Source: an uncultured bacterium (lineage in GTDB: Bacteria > Desulfobacterota > BSN033 > UBA1163). Taken from it: a stretch of DNA of 64,000 nucleotides. Positions 35,880 to 43,671 of the stretch are shown piece after piece. The number at the start of each line of letters is the position of its first letter. The stretch's first letter is position 1. The notes below the pieces were generated by a model. The model made no database searches, had not been told where the DNA came from, and was given only the letters and a program-made list of their open reading frames with translations. The stretch spans positions 1 to 64,000 of the forward strand of contig CALLAL010000013.1 in assembly GCA_938002255.1 (NCBI GenBank), read 5' to 3'. The translations under genes were made by a program, and so were the position numbers.

Positions 35880-36644
35880 TCACTCTATTTTCATCCATCT
35901 CACCCTGGCTCGGCAGAGCTCCTGGCCATCCTGTTTCCTTACGATCGCATGAAGGTATGTTGGAGGAGAATCTTTCTTCTGCTCTGACCGAACAAATAGC
36001 TCATCGCCGCAGTTTGACTCTGCCAGGAAGTTAATTTCAAGAGACGAAATCTGATGGGTCTGATGCATCTCAAAGGAATAGCTATCGAGAATCCACTCGA
36101 TATATCGTGCGTTGTTCACATGGAAGTTCAGATCAAGATCACTGTAGCGAACAGTCAAAAAAGTCCCTTCATGAGCGTTTGGCGCCGGAAGTTTTTCCAG
36201 GGTAGTCTTCCCGCCATGTTGATCCGGTAGAGGGTCCAGCCCTCTGAGGAAGGGTTCAATCCGTTGGGGTTTTCGGGTCTTTGAATCAAGCACTACCCAG
36301 GCGCTCTTCGCCCCACCAACGACCCAGCCATTCCCTTTGACGATCGAAAAATCCCTAAAGGCAAACAGTCGACTGCTTTCTAATAACCAGGTCTTGACCC
36401 GTACCGTATCTCCCCAGGCAGGGTATTCGCTGATATCGATCGCCAAACGGGAGAGAACCCAGAAGAAATCGTTTTGAGAGAGATCGGGATACCCTACGCC
36501 AATACGGTTGGCATGGTTCCATGCGGTCTCCTGTAGATACTTCCAGAGGCTCGGGAGAAAGATCCTGTTTTTCGCATCTACTTCATAAAAACTGACAAGA
36601 TACGTATCTTCCCAGGTTTGTGGTTTCATCAGATTCTGTGACAT
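35880..36644 (-). CDS. Acyl-ACP thioesterase family protein
   Basis: This 254-residue protein has two hotdog domains of the FatA/FatB-type acyl-ACP thioesterase family. The N-terminal half includes FYEVDAKNRIFLPSLWKYLQETAWNHA and the C-terminal half YSDLDLNFHVNNARYIEWILDSYS, which holds the Asn-His pair of the active site. It would release free fatty acid from acyl carrier protein, or act on acyl-CoA. No signal peptide. A TTGACA/TACTTT promoter lies upstream, with a miniature transposable element directly beyond it. Confidence 0.85.
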   Translation of the reverse strand: MSQNLMKPQTWEDTYLVSFYEVDAKNRIFLPSLWKYLQETAWNHANRIGVGYPDLSQNDFFWVLSRLAIDISEYPAWGDTVRVKTWLLESSRLFAFRDFSIVKGNGWVVGGAKSAWVVLDSKTRKPQRIEPFLRGLDPLPDQHGGKTTLEKLPAPNAHEGTFLTVRYSDLDLNFHVNNARYIEWILDSYSFEMHQTHQISSLEINFLAESNCGDELFVRSEQKKDSPPTYLHAIVRKQDGQELCRARVRWMKIE

Positions 36645-36664
36645 CGCTTCATCCTTTTCGATAC

Positions 36665-36693
36665 AAAGTAAAACAGAGGTCCAGGGTTGTCAA
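36665..36693 (-). promoter_or_regulatory. Promoter of the thioesterase gene
   Basis: On the minus strand TTGACA (36688-36693) and TACTTT (36665-36670) are 17 bases apart, about 20 bases before the ATG at 36644. The left target duplication of the neighbouring miniature element begins only 5 bases upstream of the -35 box. Confidence 0.6.
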
Positions 36694-36705
36694 TCTTCCG
36701 GGTGC

Positions 36706-36931
36706 GTAACCCCTCAGTTAAAGAAATAAAATAGGGTTGGGAGGTTGCTTCGGAAAAACCTTGAAGCGAAACCTCTGTTCGTTAAAACGACCCAATCTGA
36801 TTCAAAAAAATCCGATTCAAAGGGCATGAGGGCCCTGATGGTGGTAACCTTTTATAACCGCTATTCAAGGTTTTGGAGGAGGAACGTTCCAGTCCTTTTA
36901 AACCGAAAACCTCCCATCACTGAGGGGTTAC
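36706..36931. mobile_element. IS66-type miniature inverted-repeat element, copy 2
   Basis: This 226-bp non-coding element has perfect 13-base ends, GTAACCCCTCAGT and ACTGAGGGGTTAC. A perfect 8-base duplication CCGGGTGC flanks it at 36698-36705 and 36932-36939. It is in the opposite orientation to copy 1 (16776-17000) and about 90% identical over the whole length. The 381-base gap between thioesterase and flavoprotein genes (36645-37025) is mostly this element. No transposase is encoded, so it must be moved by an enzyme encoded elsewhere. Confidence 0.9.
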
Positions 36932-37025
36932 CCGGGTGCAAACTTTCGGCTTGAAACCTCCAGTGGATTATGATACGGTCGGTTCAAATCCGATAGAAAC
37001 GATTCATTTCATCCATGGAGGAAAC

Positions 37026-37742
37026 ATGAACGTCATCGCATTAAATGGAAGCGCAAGGGGAAAGAAAGGGGTTACATGGAAATTGATGGATTCCCTTCTG
37101 AAAGGACTCTCAGAGGGAGGAGCGGTTATAAAAGAATTCCAGCTCAAGGAGATGAATATCTCACCCTGCAGGGCGTGCCTGACCTGTATGCATAAAACCC
37201 CGGGGCAATGCGCTCAGCGGGATGATATGGATCAGATCTATCTTCCCCTGAAAGAATCGGATCTATTTTTAATGGGCACACCTGTTTATACAGACAGCAT
37301 GAGTGCTCAGATGAAAGCAGTGATGGATCGCTGTATCTGCGGGATGGATCCTTTTTTGGTGCGGGATATTTCAAACAGGATCAGGCACCCCTTCAGCTGG
37401 TCCATGCCTTCAAAATTTTTTCTTGTATCAACTTCTGGCTTTCCTGAAGTAGAAAGTTTTTCTCCTCTCATCCTGACGTTCAAAGCCCAGGCCGCAAATT
37501 TTGGCGCTGAATCGATCGGAGAGATCTGTATCCCTGGCTCCATCGCCCTACAGATGGCGCCGCATCTTCTCGAACCCCGTCTCAGCCAGATCCAAGAAGC
37601 AGGAAAGGCACTTGCTCTTCATGGAAAAATAGCACCCACTCTTTTAGAGGAGCTAAACCAACCCATTTTGACCACAGCCCAGTATCTCGAACTCTCTGCA
37701 AAATATGAGTGCTGGGCCAGAAAAAGCCGAGGAGAAGGATAA
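37026..37742 (+). CDS. Flavodoxin-fold NAD(P)H-dependent reductase, iron-sulfur flavoprotein-like
   Basis: This 238-residue protein starts at 37026 behind GGAGG; the frame upstream runs into the miniature element and is not coding. The N-terminus MNVIALNGSARGKKGVTWKL is the FMN phosphate loop of the flavodoxin-like reductase family. A cysteine cluster, CRACLTCMHKTPGQC (about 54-68), resembles the 4Fe-4S motif of archaeal-type iron-sulfur flavoproteins. GTPVYTDSMSAQMKAVMDR is the second flavin contact. It likely carries out NAD(P)H- or ferredoxin-linked reduction; the acceptor is unknown. Confidence 0.8.
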   Translation: MNVIALNGSARGKKGVTWKLMDSLLKGLSEGGAVIKEFQLKEMNISPCRACLTCMHKTPGQCAQRDDMDQIYLPLKESDLFLMGTPVYTDSMSAQMKAVMDRCICGMDPFLVRDISNRIRHPFSWSMPSKFFLVSTSGFPEVESFSPLILTFKAQAANFGAESIGEICIPGSIALQMAPHLLEPRLSQIQEAGKALALHGKIAPTLLEELNQPILTTAQYLELSAKYECWARKSRGEG

Positions 37743-37753
37743 AAAAATCTTAT

Positions 37754-38881
37754 TTAGCGTGCTTTCCGGATCTGGATAAAAGAGACTCGCGTGACCCCTC
37801 CCTGGGGAACGACGTGATCCTTCGTATAAGCACTGATCTGGGTCGTATAGGTCCCTTCTGGCCGAATCCCGAAAAGCAGGCGACCTGCATAAGGAGGTGG
37901 AGGTTCTCGATAAGAGGCATCCAGACCTCCGACGCCCGCCAGAACCCATCCAGGAGCAATCTCGCTGCGAGCAATGCCTACACCGTTTTGAACAGGTGGA
38001 CCTTCCCTCTCAACCACCGAGAACTCCAATCTGCTAAAATGGGGAGATCGATCTCGGCGTGGGACAAAAATGGAGTAAGCGGTCACACTTGCTGGGGAAG
38101 GAATGACATGATCTTTGCTCGATGCGGCCCACCCATAAGGAGTCGGCGTACTTTTGAATAAAAGGTTCCCCGTCCCTGTCCAATTGACCCGTACCCCTCC
38201 TCCCAATAAAAAGGATTGAGGAGGAATAGGGACCTCTGTTTTTGGATGGGAGCGAACATCGGACGTTTTTGAATACATTCGGATATCCCGAAGCAATTCG
38301 GAGGGGGGGATCGATCTCCCCGAACGATCCCTTAATCGGAGCCCAATCGCATAGACAGAAAGGTTGTGGACACAGGGAAGGTAATGATCCTTCGAACTTG
38401 CCACCCACGTGGTGAGCCGCTCATCCAACGGCCGGCTCTCCGTAAGAAACGCTCCAGGACCGTTTCCGTAATCCACATAGGCACCGCCTCCCACGACGAT
38501 GAAATCAGGTTCTACCTGACACCCTATTGATTGAATGGACTGTGCCTGGGGAGATGAAGCTTCATAAATCCTCACTTCCACCTCTCCTGACCAGTCGTAA
38601 AGGGATGAAACCATCCGGCCCCGGTCCCGATGTTCCCCCAATTTCTCCATTCGCTTCCAATTTGGATTCAACAGGTACTCTTGATTGGTCTGAGGGTCTC
38701 GATAGAGTTTTGTCTCAAGAGTGTAAGGCGGGGGATAATCCCGTCTTGGTTCCCGGGAGGGTTCCTCAGGAGATCGGTAACGATAAGAACTCTCCCCTTC
38801 CATATGATAGCAACTCATAGATAAAGCCATACTGAATAAAAAAAGTCCGATCCATATCCACTTTCCTCTTCTTACATCCAT
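37754..38881 (-). CDS. Probable lipoprotein with threefold repeat (SKDH motif)
   Basis: I do not recognise a named family. The start at 38881 has GGAG upstream. An N-terminal hydrophobic segment (about 8-22) ends ALSMSC, a poor but possible lipobox at C24, so it may be lipid-anchored. After a proline/charge-rich linker (30-60), three similar units of about 60 residues appear near 126-185, 222-275 and 310-372. Each has a glycine-rich start (VVGGGAYVDYG, LLGGGVRVNWT, LAGVGGLDASY), then WVASSKDHYLP, WAASSKDHVIP or ISAYTKDHVVP. This suggests a three-bladed or beta-prism surface protein. It follows glyS on the same strand. Confidence 0.65.
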   Translation of the reverse strand: MDVRRGKWIWIGLFLFSMALSMSCYHMEGESSYRYRSPEEPSREPRRDYPPPYTLETKLYRDPQTNQEYLLNPNWKRMEKLGEHRDRGRMVSSLYDWSGEVEVRIYEASSPQAQSIQSIGCQVEPDFIVVGGGAYVDYGNGPGAFLTESRPLDERLTTWVASSKDHYLPCVHNLSVYAIGLRLRDRSGRSIPPSELLRDIRMYSKTSDVRSHPKTEVPIPPQSFLLGGGVRVNWTGTGNLLFKSTPTPYGWAASSKDHVIPSPASVTAYSIFVPRRDRSPHFSRLEFSVVEREGPPVQNGVGIARSEIAPGWVLAGVGGLDASYREPPPPYAGRLLFGIRPEGTYTTQISAYTKDHVVPQGGVTRVSFIQIRKAR

Positions 38882-38924
38882 TCCTCTTCTCCTTTCTGAG
38901 AAAACCGAGGTCATGGCTTCCCAA

Positions 38925-40994
38925 TCAAGTCAATTTGGAAAAATCAGCAAATCTTAAGAAGAGTTTTCCAATCGCATCCAGAAGCGCAAGCCGATTCGTT
39001 CGAAGTCTCTCTTCTTCAACCATCACCATCACGTGATCAAAGAACTCATCAATCGCCTTTTTCATCCGACTCATCTCAAGGAGGGATGCAGAGTAATCTC
39101 TCTGGTGAAGAAGAACGTCAACCTTCTCTTTAGCCTTGAGAAAGGCTTGATAAAGATTTTTTTCAGCCGTTTCTGAAAAGAGGGACGGGTTAATCTTCTT
39201 CTCAGAGGGCATTCCCTTTAAAATATTCATCGCCCTCTTAAAGCCGATGACGATCGATTCAAAGTCCTCCCACTCCCTTGCTCTTCGTAAAGCGTCAATC
39301 CTCTGTTGGACATCGAACAACTGATCAAAGGACGTTGAAAGGACTGCATCAATCACATCAAAAGGAAATCCCTGATCGATCAAAAAGTTTTGATACCGAA
39401 CCCGGAAGAACTCTAAAACGTCAACCTTTACCTCGGCCAAAGGCCGTTCCAGCTTCTCTTCCAATCCTTTCCCACTCTCTTCGATCAATTCAACCAGAGA
39501 AAGGGGATAAGCTTTCTCGAGAAGGATCCGGATGATCCCCAAAGCCTGGCGTCTCAGACCAAAGGGATCAGCAGTTCCTGTTGGAAGAAGCCCCACTCCA
39601 AAACAACCCACGATGGTGTCCATTTTATCGGCGATGCTGACGATATCTCCAACAGGGGTGGAAGGGAGCCGATCTCCCGAAAAGGCAGGGAGGTAATGCT
39701 CATAGATGGCATCACACACCTGCGGGTCTTCTCCTGAACGTTTTGCGAATTCCCGACCGATGATCCCCTGAAGTTTTGGAAATTCTCCTACCATCCCTGT
39801 CACGAGATCCGCTTTACACAGAAGGGCCGCCCGATCCACAGCCTCACGGAGGTTCGGGTTAACCTGCTCCACGATGTAGGCGGCTAACCTTCGGAAACGC
39901 ATGACCTTTTCGTAAGAGGTTCCAAGTTTTGCTTGAAAGATAACCTTCTTCAGTTCCTCCACTCTCTTCTCAAGCGGAATTTTCAGGTCTTCCTTGAAGA
40001 AGAAGGCTGCATCAGAGAGTCTCGCTTTCAAGACACGCTCATTGCCCTTCACTACGATCACCTTATCTTTGGGAATGAGATTGCTGATGAAGAGGAAATG
40101 GGGAAGCAATTGCCCATGATCACCCATCAGGGGGAAATATCTCTGGTGTTCTTTCATGGAATGGATGACCACTTCTGGAGGCAACTGGAGGAACGTCTCA
40201 TCAAAACTTCCGCAGAGAGGATAAGGGTATTCCACCAGAAAATTAACCTCCTCTATCAGGGCTTCATCCCTTACCACTCTCCCGGACACTTTGGCGGCTT
40301 CACGGATCATTCCTTCTTCAATGCTCTTTTTTCTTTCAACCGGATCAACAATCACAAACGCTTCTCTCGTCTTTACAAGATAGGTTTTAAGATCCCTAAC
40401 CACGATAGGGGCTGGAGCCATGAATCGATGGCCATAGGTGACCGTTCCACTCTCAATTTTGTCAAGTTGAAAAGGAACCACCTCTCCTCCGAAGAGGCAG
40501 AGGATCCAGTGTATGGGTCGGGCAAAGCGAATCGTCCCTTCTGCCCATCTCATCGACTTCTGGAAGGGAATCGATAGAATGATTTTGGGGAGGAGTAAAG
40601 AGAGTAAGTCCATCGTCGCTTTCCCGGGTTCTTTCTTGATGGCACAGAGGTACTCCCCTTTTTCGGTTTGGACCACCGTCAGGGATTCGACAGGAACAGA
40701 CTGACTCTTCGCAAACCCGATGGCCGCCTTTGTTGGAAGTCCCTGGGCATCGAACCCCGCCATTTTGGAAGGACCGATCTTTTTAATCTCTTCGTCTCTC
40801 TGTCTGTCAGCAACCCTCTCAGCGGAAAGAACGATTCGCCGGGGCGTCCCGAAGGTTTGGATTCCTTCGAAATCAATTCGGTGGGTGTCAAACTCCTTTT
40901 GAAAAAGTTCTTGAAGGCCCGAAAGAGCTTGGGGTACAGCCCCAGCAGGAATCTCTTCCGTCCCAATCTCTAAAAGAAGTTCTTTCATTTGCAT
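38925..40994 (-). CDS. glyS: Glycine--tRNA ligase beta subunit
   Basis: This 689-residue subunit binds tRNA-Gly in the two-subunit bacterial glycyl-tRNA synthetase. It begins MQMKELLLEIGTEEIPAG; the ATG two codons in (40988) may be the true start. Family segments are GTPRRIVLSAE, FQKSMRWAEGTIRFARPIHWI, YPLCGSF, EHQRYFPL and the HD-like ADKMDTIVGCFGVGLLPTGTADPFGLRRQALGI. A C-terminal anticodon-binding domain follows (about 580-680). Length is normal. The alpha subunit lies 68 bases upstream on the same strand. Confidence 0.96.
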   Translation of the reverse strand: MQMKELLLEIGTEEIPAGAVPQALSGLQELFQKEFDTHRIDFEGIQTFGTPRRIVLSAERVADRQRDEEIKKIGPSKMAGFDAQGLPTKAAIGFAKSQSVPVESLTVVQTEKGEYLCAIKKEPGKATMDLLSLLLPKIILSIPFQKSMRWAEGTIRFARPIHWILCLFGGEVVPFQLDKIESGTVTYGHRFMAPAPIVVRDLKTYLVKTREAFVIVDPVERKKSIEEGMIREAAKVSGRVVRDEALIEEVNFLVEYPYPLCGSFDETFLQLPPEVVIHSMKEHQRYFPLMGDHGQLLPHFLFISNLIPKDKVIVVKGNERVLKARLSDAAFFFKEDLKIPLEKRVEELKKVIFQAKLGTSYEKVMRFRRLAAYIVEQVNPNLREAVDRAALLCKADLVTGMVGEFPKLQGIIGREFAKRSGEDPQVCDAIYEHYLPAFSGDRLPSTPVGDIVSIADKMDTIVGCFGVGLLPTGTADPFGLRRQALGIIRILLEKAYPLSLVELIEESGKGLEEKLERPLAEVKVDVLEFFRVRYQNFLIDQGFPFDVIDAVLSTSFDQLFDVQQRIDALRRAREWEDFESIVIGFKRAMNILKGMPSEKKINPSLFSETAEKNLYQAFLKAKEKVDVLLHQRDYSASLLEMSRMKKAIDEFFDHVMVMVEEERLRTNRLALLDAIGKLFLRFADFSKLT

Positions 40995-41062
40995 AAGGCG
41001 TAATCCGTGTCTGTTTTTCGTGTTGGAAATTTAATGGGTCTCGAAGATTGCTTTGAATTGAT

Positions 41063-41962
41063 TCACTCCGAAGTCGGAGCACTGAACTCTGACCTTTTCT
41101 TCAACAGCGGGAACCCCATCGCTTCTCTCTGCTTGAGATATCCCTCAGCGCACAACCTCGCCAATGTCCTCACCCGAAGGATATAGCCCATTCTTTCAGT
41201 AACACTGACGGCACCCCGGGCATCGAGAAGGTTGAAGGTATGGGAGGTCTTCAAACAATAGTCATAAGCGGGCAAAACAAGGCCGTTCTCAATCAGGCGC
41301 TTCGCTTCCCTTTCGTACATCTCAAAGAGTCGAAAAAGCATCTCGACATCAGCCAGTTCAAAATTATAGGTAGAAAATTCCACCTCCCCTCGATGGTGGA
41401 CATCTCCATAGCGGATCTCTTTCGTCCACTCAAGATCATAAACGTTGTCAACCCCCTGAAGATACATAGCGATTCGTTCGATGCCATAGGTGATCTCGAC
41501 AGGAATGGGGCTGAGCTCAAGGCCACCTGCCTGTTGGAAATAAGTGAACTGCGTAATCTCCATCCCGTCGAGCCAGACTTCCCAACCCAATCCCCACGCC
41601 CCTAAGGTTGGGGATTCCCAGTCGTCCTCCACAAAACGGATATCGTGGCTGATCAGATCGATTCCCAAAGAGGTGAGACTCTTGAGGTAAACTTCTTGAA
41701 TATCCATAGGGGAGGGTTTGAGAATGACCTGATATTGATAATAATGTTGGAGGCGATTAGGATTTTCTCCATAGCGACCATCGGTAGGACGACGAGAGGG
41801 TTCCACATAGGCTACCCTCCAGGGTTCTGGTCCCAGGACTCTAAGAAAGGTAGCAGGGTTAAACGTTCCAGCGCCCACCTCGATGTCATACGGTTGTTGA
41901 ATGACGCAACCTTGATCTGCCCAAAACCTCTCCAGAGAAAAGATCAGTTCCTGAAAATTCAT
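41063..41962 (-). CDS. glyQ: Glycine--tRNA ligase alpha subunit
   Basis: This 299-residue catalytic subunit activates glycine. The start at 41962 is preceded by GAGAGGAGA and gives the standard [26 protein letters not shown]. Class II motifs are visible in [33 protein letters not shown] and in [24 protein letters not shown]. It precedes glyS, and recO lies 124 bases upstream on the same strand, a common order. Confidence 0.97.
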   Translation of the reverse strand: MNFQELIFSLERFWADQGCVIQQPYDIEVGAGTFNPATFLRVLGPEPWRVAYVEPSRRPTDGRYGENPNRLQHYYQYQVILKPSPMDIQEVYLKSLTSLGIDLISHDIRFVEDDWESPTLGAWGLGWEVWLDGMEITQFTYFQQAGGLELSPIPVEITYGIERIAMYLQGVDNVYDLEWTKEIRYGDVHHRGEVEFSTYNFELADVEMLFRLFEMYEREAKRLIENGLVLPAYDYCLKTSHTFNLLDARGAVSVTERMGYILRVRTLARLCAEGYLKQREAMGFPLLKKRSEFSAPTSE

Positions 41963-42086
41963 GCTTTCTCCTCTCATTCAATAACGCAGTAGGATGTAGC
42001 ACGAGAAAAGTGAAATGTCAAAGTTCAAAGGTCAAAACAAGCCTATCCTCCGGATGTTAAACAGGAGTGATGGTAAACGTTTCCTT

Positions 42087-42884
42087 TCATTTCGCATTTG
42101 AATTTTCCAACTTAGAAACAGAAGAAAACGTCTCTCTAAGCCCTTTGAGCGATTTCAGCTCTTTTCCCAGCTGATGAGCGATGAAGCGAGGAAGGATCGC
42201 CCGGCTCTCGGTAAGGGCTTGAGCGGTAAATTTGATCCGATTCAGTTTTGAAAGTTCGATCTGGGCTGCCTGGTCAATGAAACGAGCCGTTCCCAGGGAA
42301 ATGGGAAGAAGTTTTTCCCCATATCTGGAACATCGATGACAGATAAGCGTCCCTTTCTCAAGGGAGAAGAAGAGAGAAGGATCATCCCTCAACACTTCCC
42401 AATTTCGTTGACAGAGGCCACAATGGATCAAATGAGGACGATATCCGAAGAGGGAAAGCATCCGAATCTCAAACATCCTCAACTGCTCCTCTCCCGGCTC
42501 CAGTCGGTCAAGATCTTCTAAAAAAGTCAGGAGGAGATCGAAGACTTCCGGATGCCTCTCCCTTTCCCCAGCCATTTCGTTAACCAATTCGAGGTAGTAG
42601 TTTCCGTAATAAATTTTTCTTAAATCCTCTCGGATCTTTGGAAAGAGGTGAAGAAGATCACCGCTCTCTATCCGCACGAGCCCCATTCCCTCCCGATCGA
42701 AAAAGATGAGACGGAGGTGGGTAAAAAGTCCTAACACATTTTGAAACCGTTTTTTACTCCTTCTGGCCCCCTTGGCAATTCCTTTCAGTTTACCAAAATC
42801 CTTCGTAAAGAAGGTCGTGATTTTATCCGATTCCCCATAATTAAGACTGCGGATCACTATGGCTTGGGTAGAGAAGAGTGGCAT
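42087..42884 (-). CDS. recO: DNA repair protein RecO
   Basis: This 265-residue protein helps load RecA on gapped single-stranded DNA with RecF/RecR. The N-terminal OB fold begins with TQAIVIRSLNYGESDKITTFFTKDFGKL. A zinc finger follows in the second half, with C-x2-C (CGLC) and C-x2-C (CHRC). Length is typical. It lies between lolA and glyQ on the minus strand. Confidence 0.92.
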   Translation of the reverse strand: MPLFSTQAIVIRSLNYGESDKITTFFTKDFGKLKGIAKGARRSKKRFQNVLGLFTHLRLIFFDREGMGLVRIESGDLLHLFPKIREDLRKIYYGNYYLELVNEMAGERERHPEVFDLLLTFLEDLDRLEPGEEQLRMFEIRMLSLFGYRPHLIHCGLCQRNWEVLRDDPSLFFSLEKGTLICHRCSRYGEKLLPISLGTARFIDQAAQIELSKLNRIKFTAQALTESRAILPRFIAHQLGKELKSLKGLRETFSSVSKLENSNAK

Positions 42885-42974
42885 AGATTATGACACGCTT
42901 TCGGGCTTTTAGGATCAGGTAACCGTTTCCAAAAGTCATACTCCTGTTTAATGGGCCTCCTGTTTTGGCCCTGA

Positions 42975-43661
42975 CTACTTGGATGTCTTGCCTCCGGAAG
43001 GAATTGATTCCTGCATTTTGATTACTTCTGTTCCCGGAGGGATTTTAAACTGAAAGAAGGAGGAAGAAAGGTTCGTATTGGTCTTAATGTCCGAAAAACG
43101 CGTTCGCGTCACATTTCCGAGACCATCGAAAACATCGACCTGAATCACCAAGAAGGTTTTTTTATCAATCATTAAAGATAACTTTGAAACCGCTGGATGG
43201 GGGTCTTTGGGAGCAATGTCGATCTGGAGTTGGTCTTCTTTTGAAGAAGGGACCTCCTCAGTGGTAAGGAGTTTGAAATCCCGTCTCAGATCCCCTTCGC
43301 CCATTAAAAATCCAAACTCTTTAATCATCTTATCGGTGGCAGCGACAAGCACCTGTTTCTCATCGGGTTGATAGAACCAGAGGGACTGGCCATCAGAAAT
43401 AATTTTCTGGTTTGGGACACGATAGTCCCATCGCATCATCCCCTTTTTCTTAAAATAGACCTTCCCTTCTCCCCGTTGAGACTGACGCATCACTTTTCCG
43501 ATGTATTCCTGGATAAAACTGGCTTCGAAGTCATGGGTCTTCTCGTACTGGTTTTGAATCTCCGCCAAAATGTTCTGTGGAGGGGATGCAAACCCGTTCG
43601 TCTGAAATGCCATCCCAACCCCAAACAAGAAAAAACTGAGCAACAATGAAATGCTTCTCAC
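42975..43661 (-). CDS. lolA: Outer-membrane lipoprotein carrier LolA
   Basis: This 228-residue periplasmic chaperone shuttles lipoproteins to the outer membrane. The start is the GTG at 43661, since AAGGAGG lies directly upstream and the protein then opens with a signal peptide (MRSISLLLSFFLFGVGMAF, cleaved near FASP). The open-barrel fold is seen in FEASFIQEYIGKVMRQSQRGEGKVYFKKKGMMRWDY and the later QIDIAPKD strand. The start is 10 bases after the ftsK stop, so the genes are co-translated. Its presence indicates a two-membrane envelope. Confidence 0.9.
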   Translation of the reverse strand: MRSISLLLSFFLFGVGMAFQTNGFASPPQNILAEIQNQYEKTHDFEASFIQEYIGKVMRQSQRGEGKVYFKKKGMMRWDYRVPNQKIISDGQSLWFYQPDEKQVLVAATDKMIKEFGFLMGEGDLRRDFKLLTTEEVPSSKEDQLQIDIAPKDPHPAVSKLSLMIDKKTFLVIQVDVFDGLGNVTRTRFSDIKTNTNLSSSFFQFKIPPGTEVIKMQESIPSGGKTSK

Positions 43662-43671
43662 GGTAGCCTCC

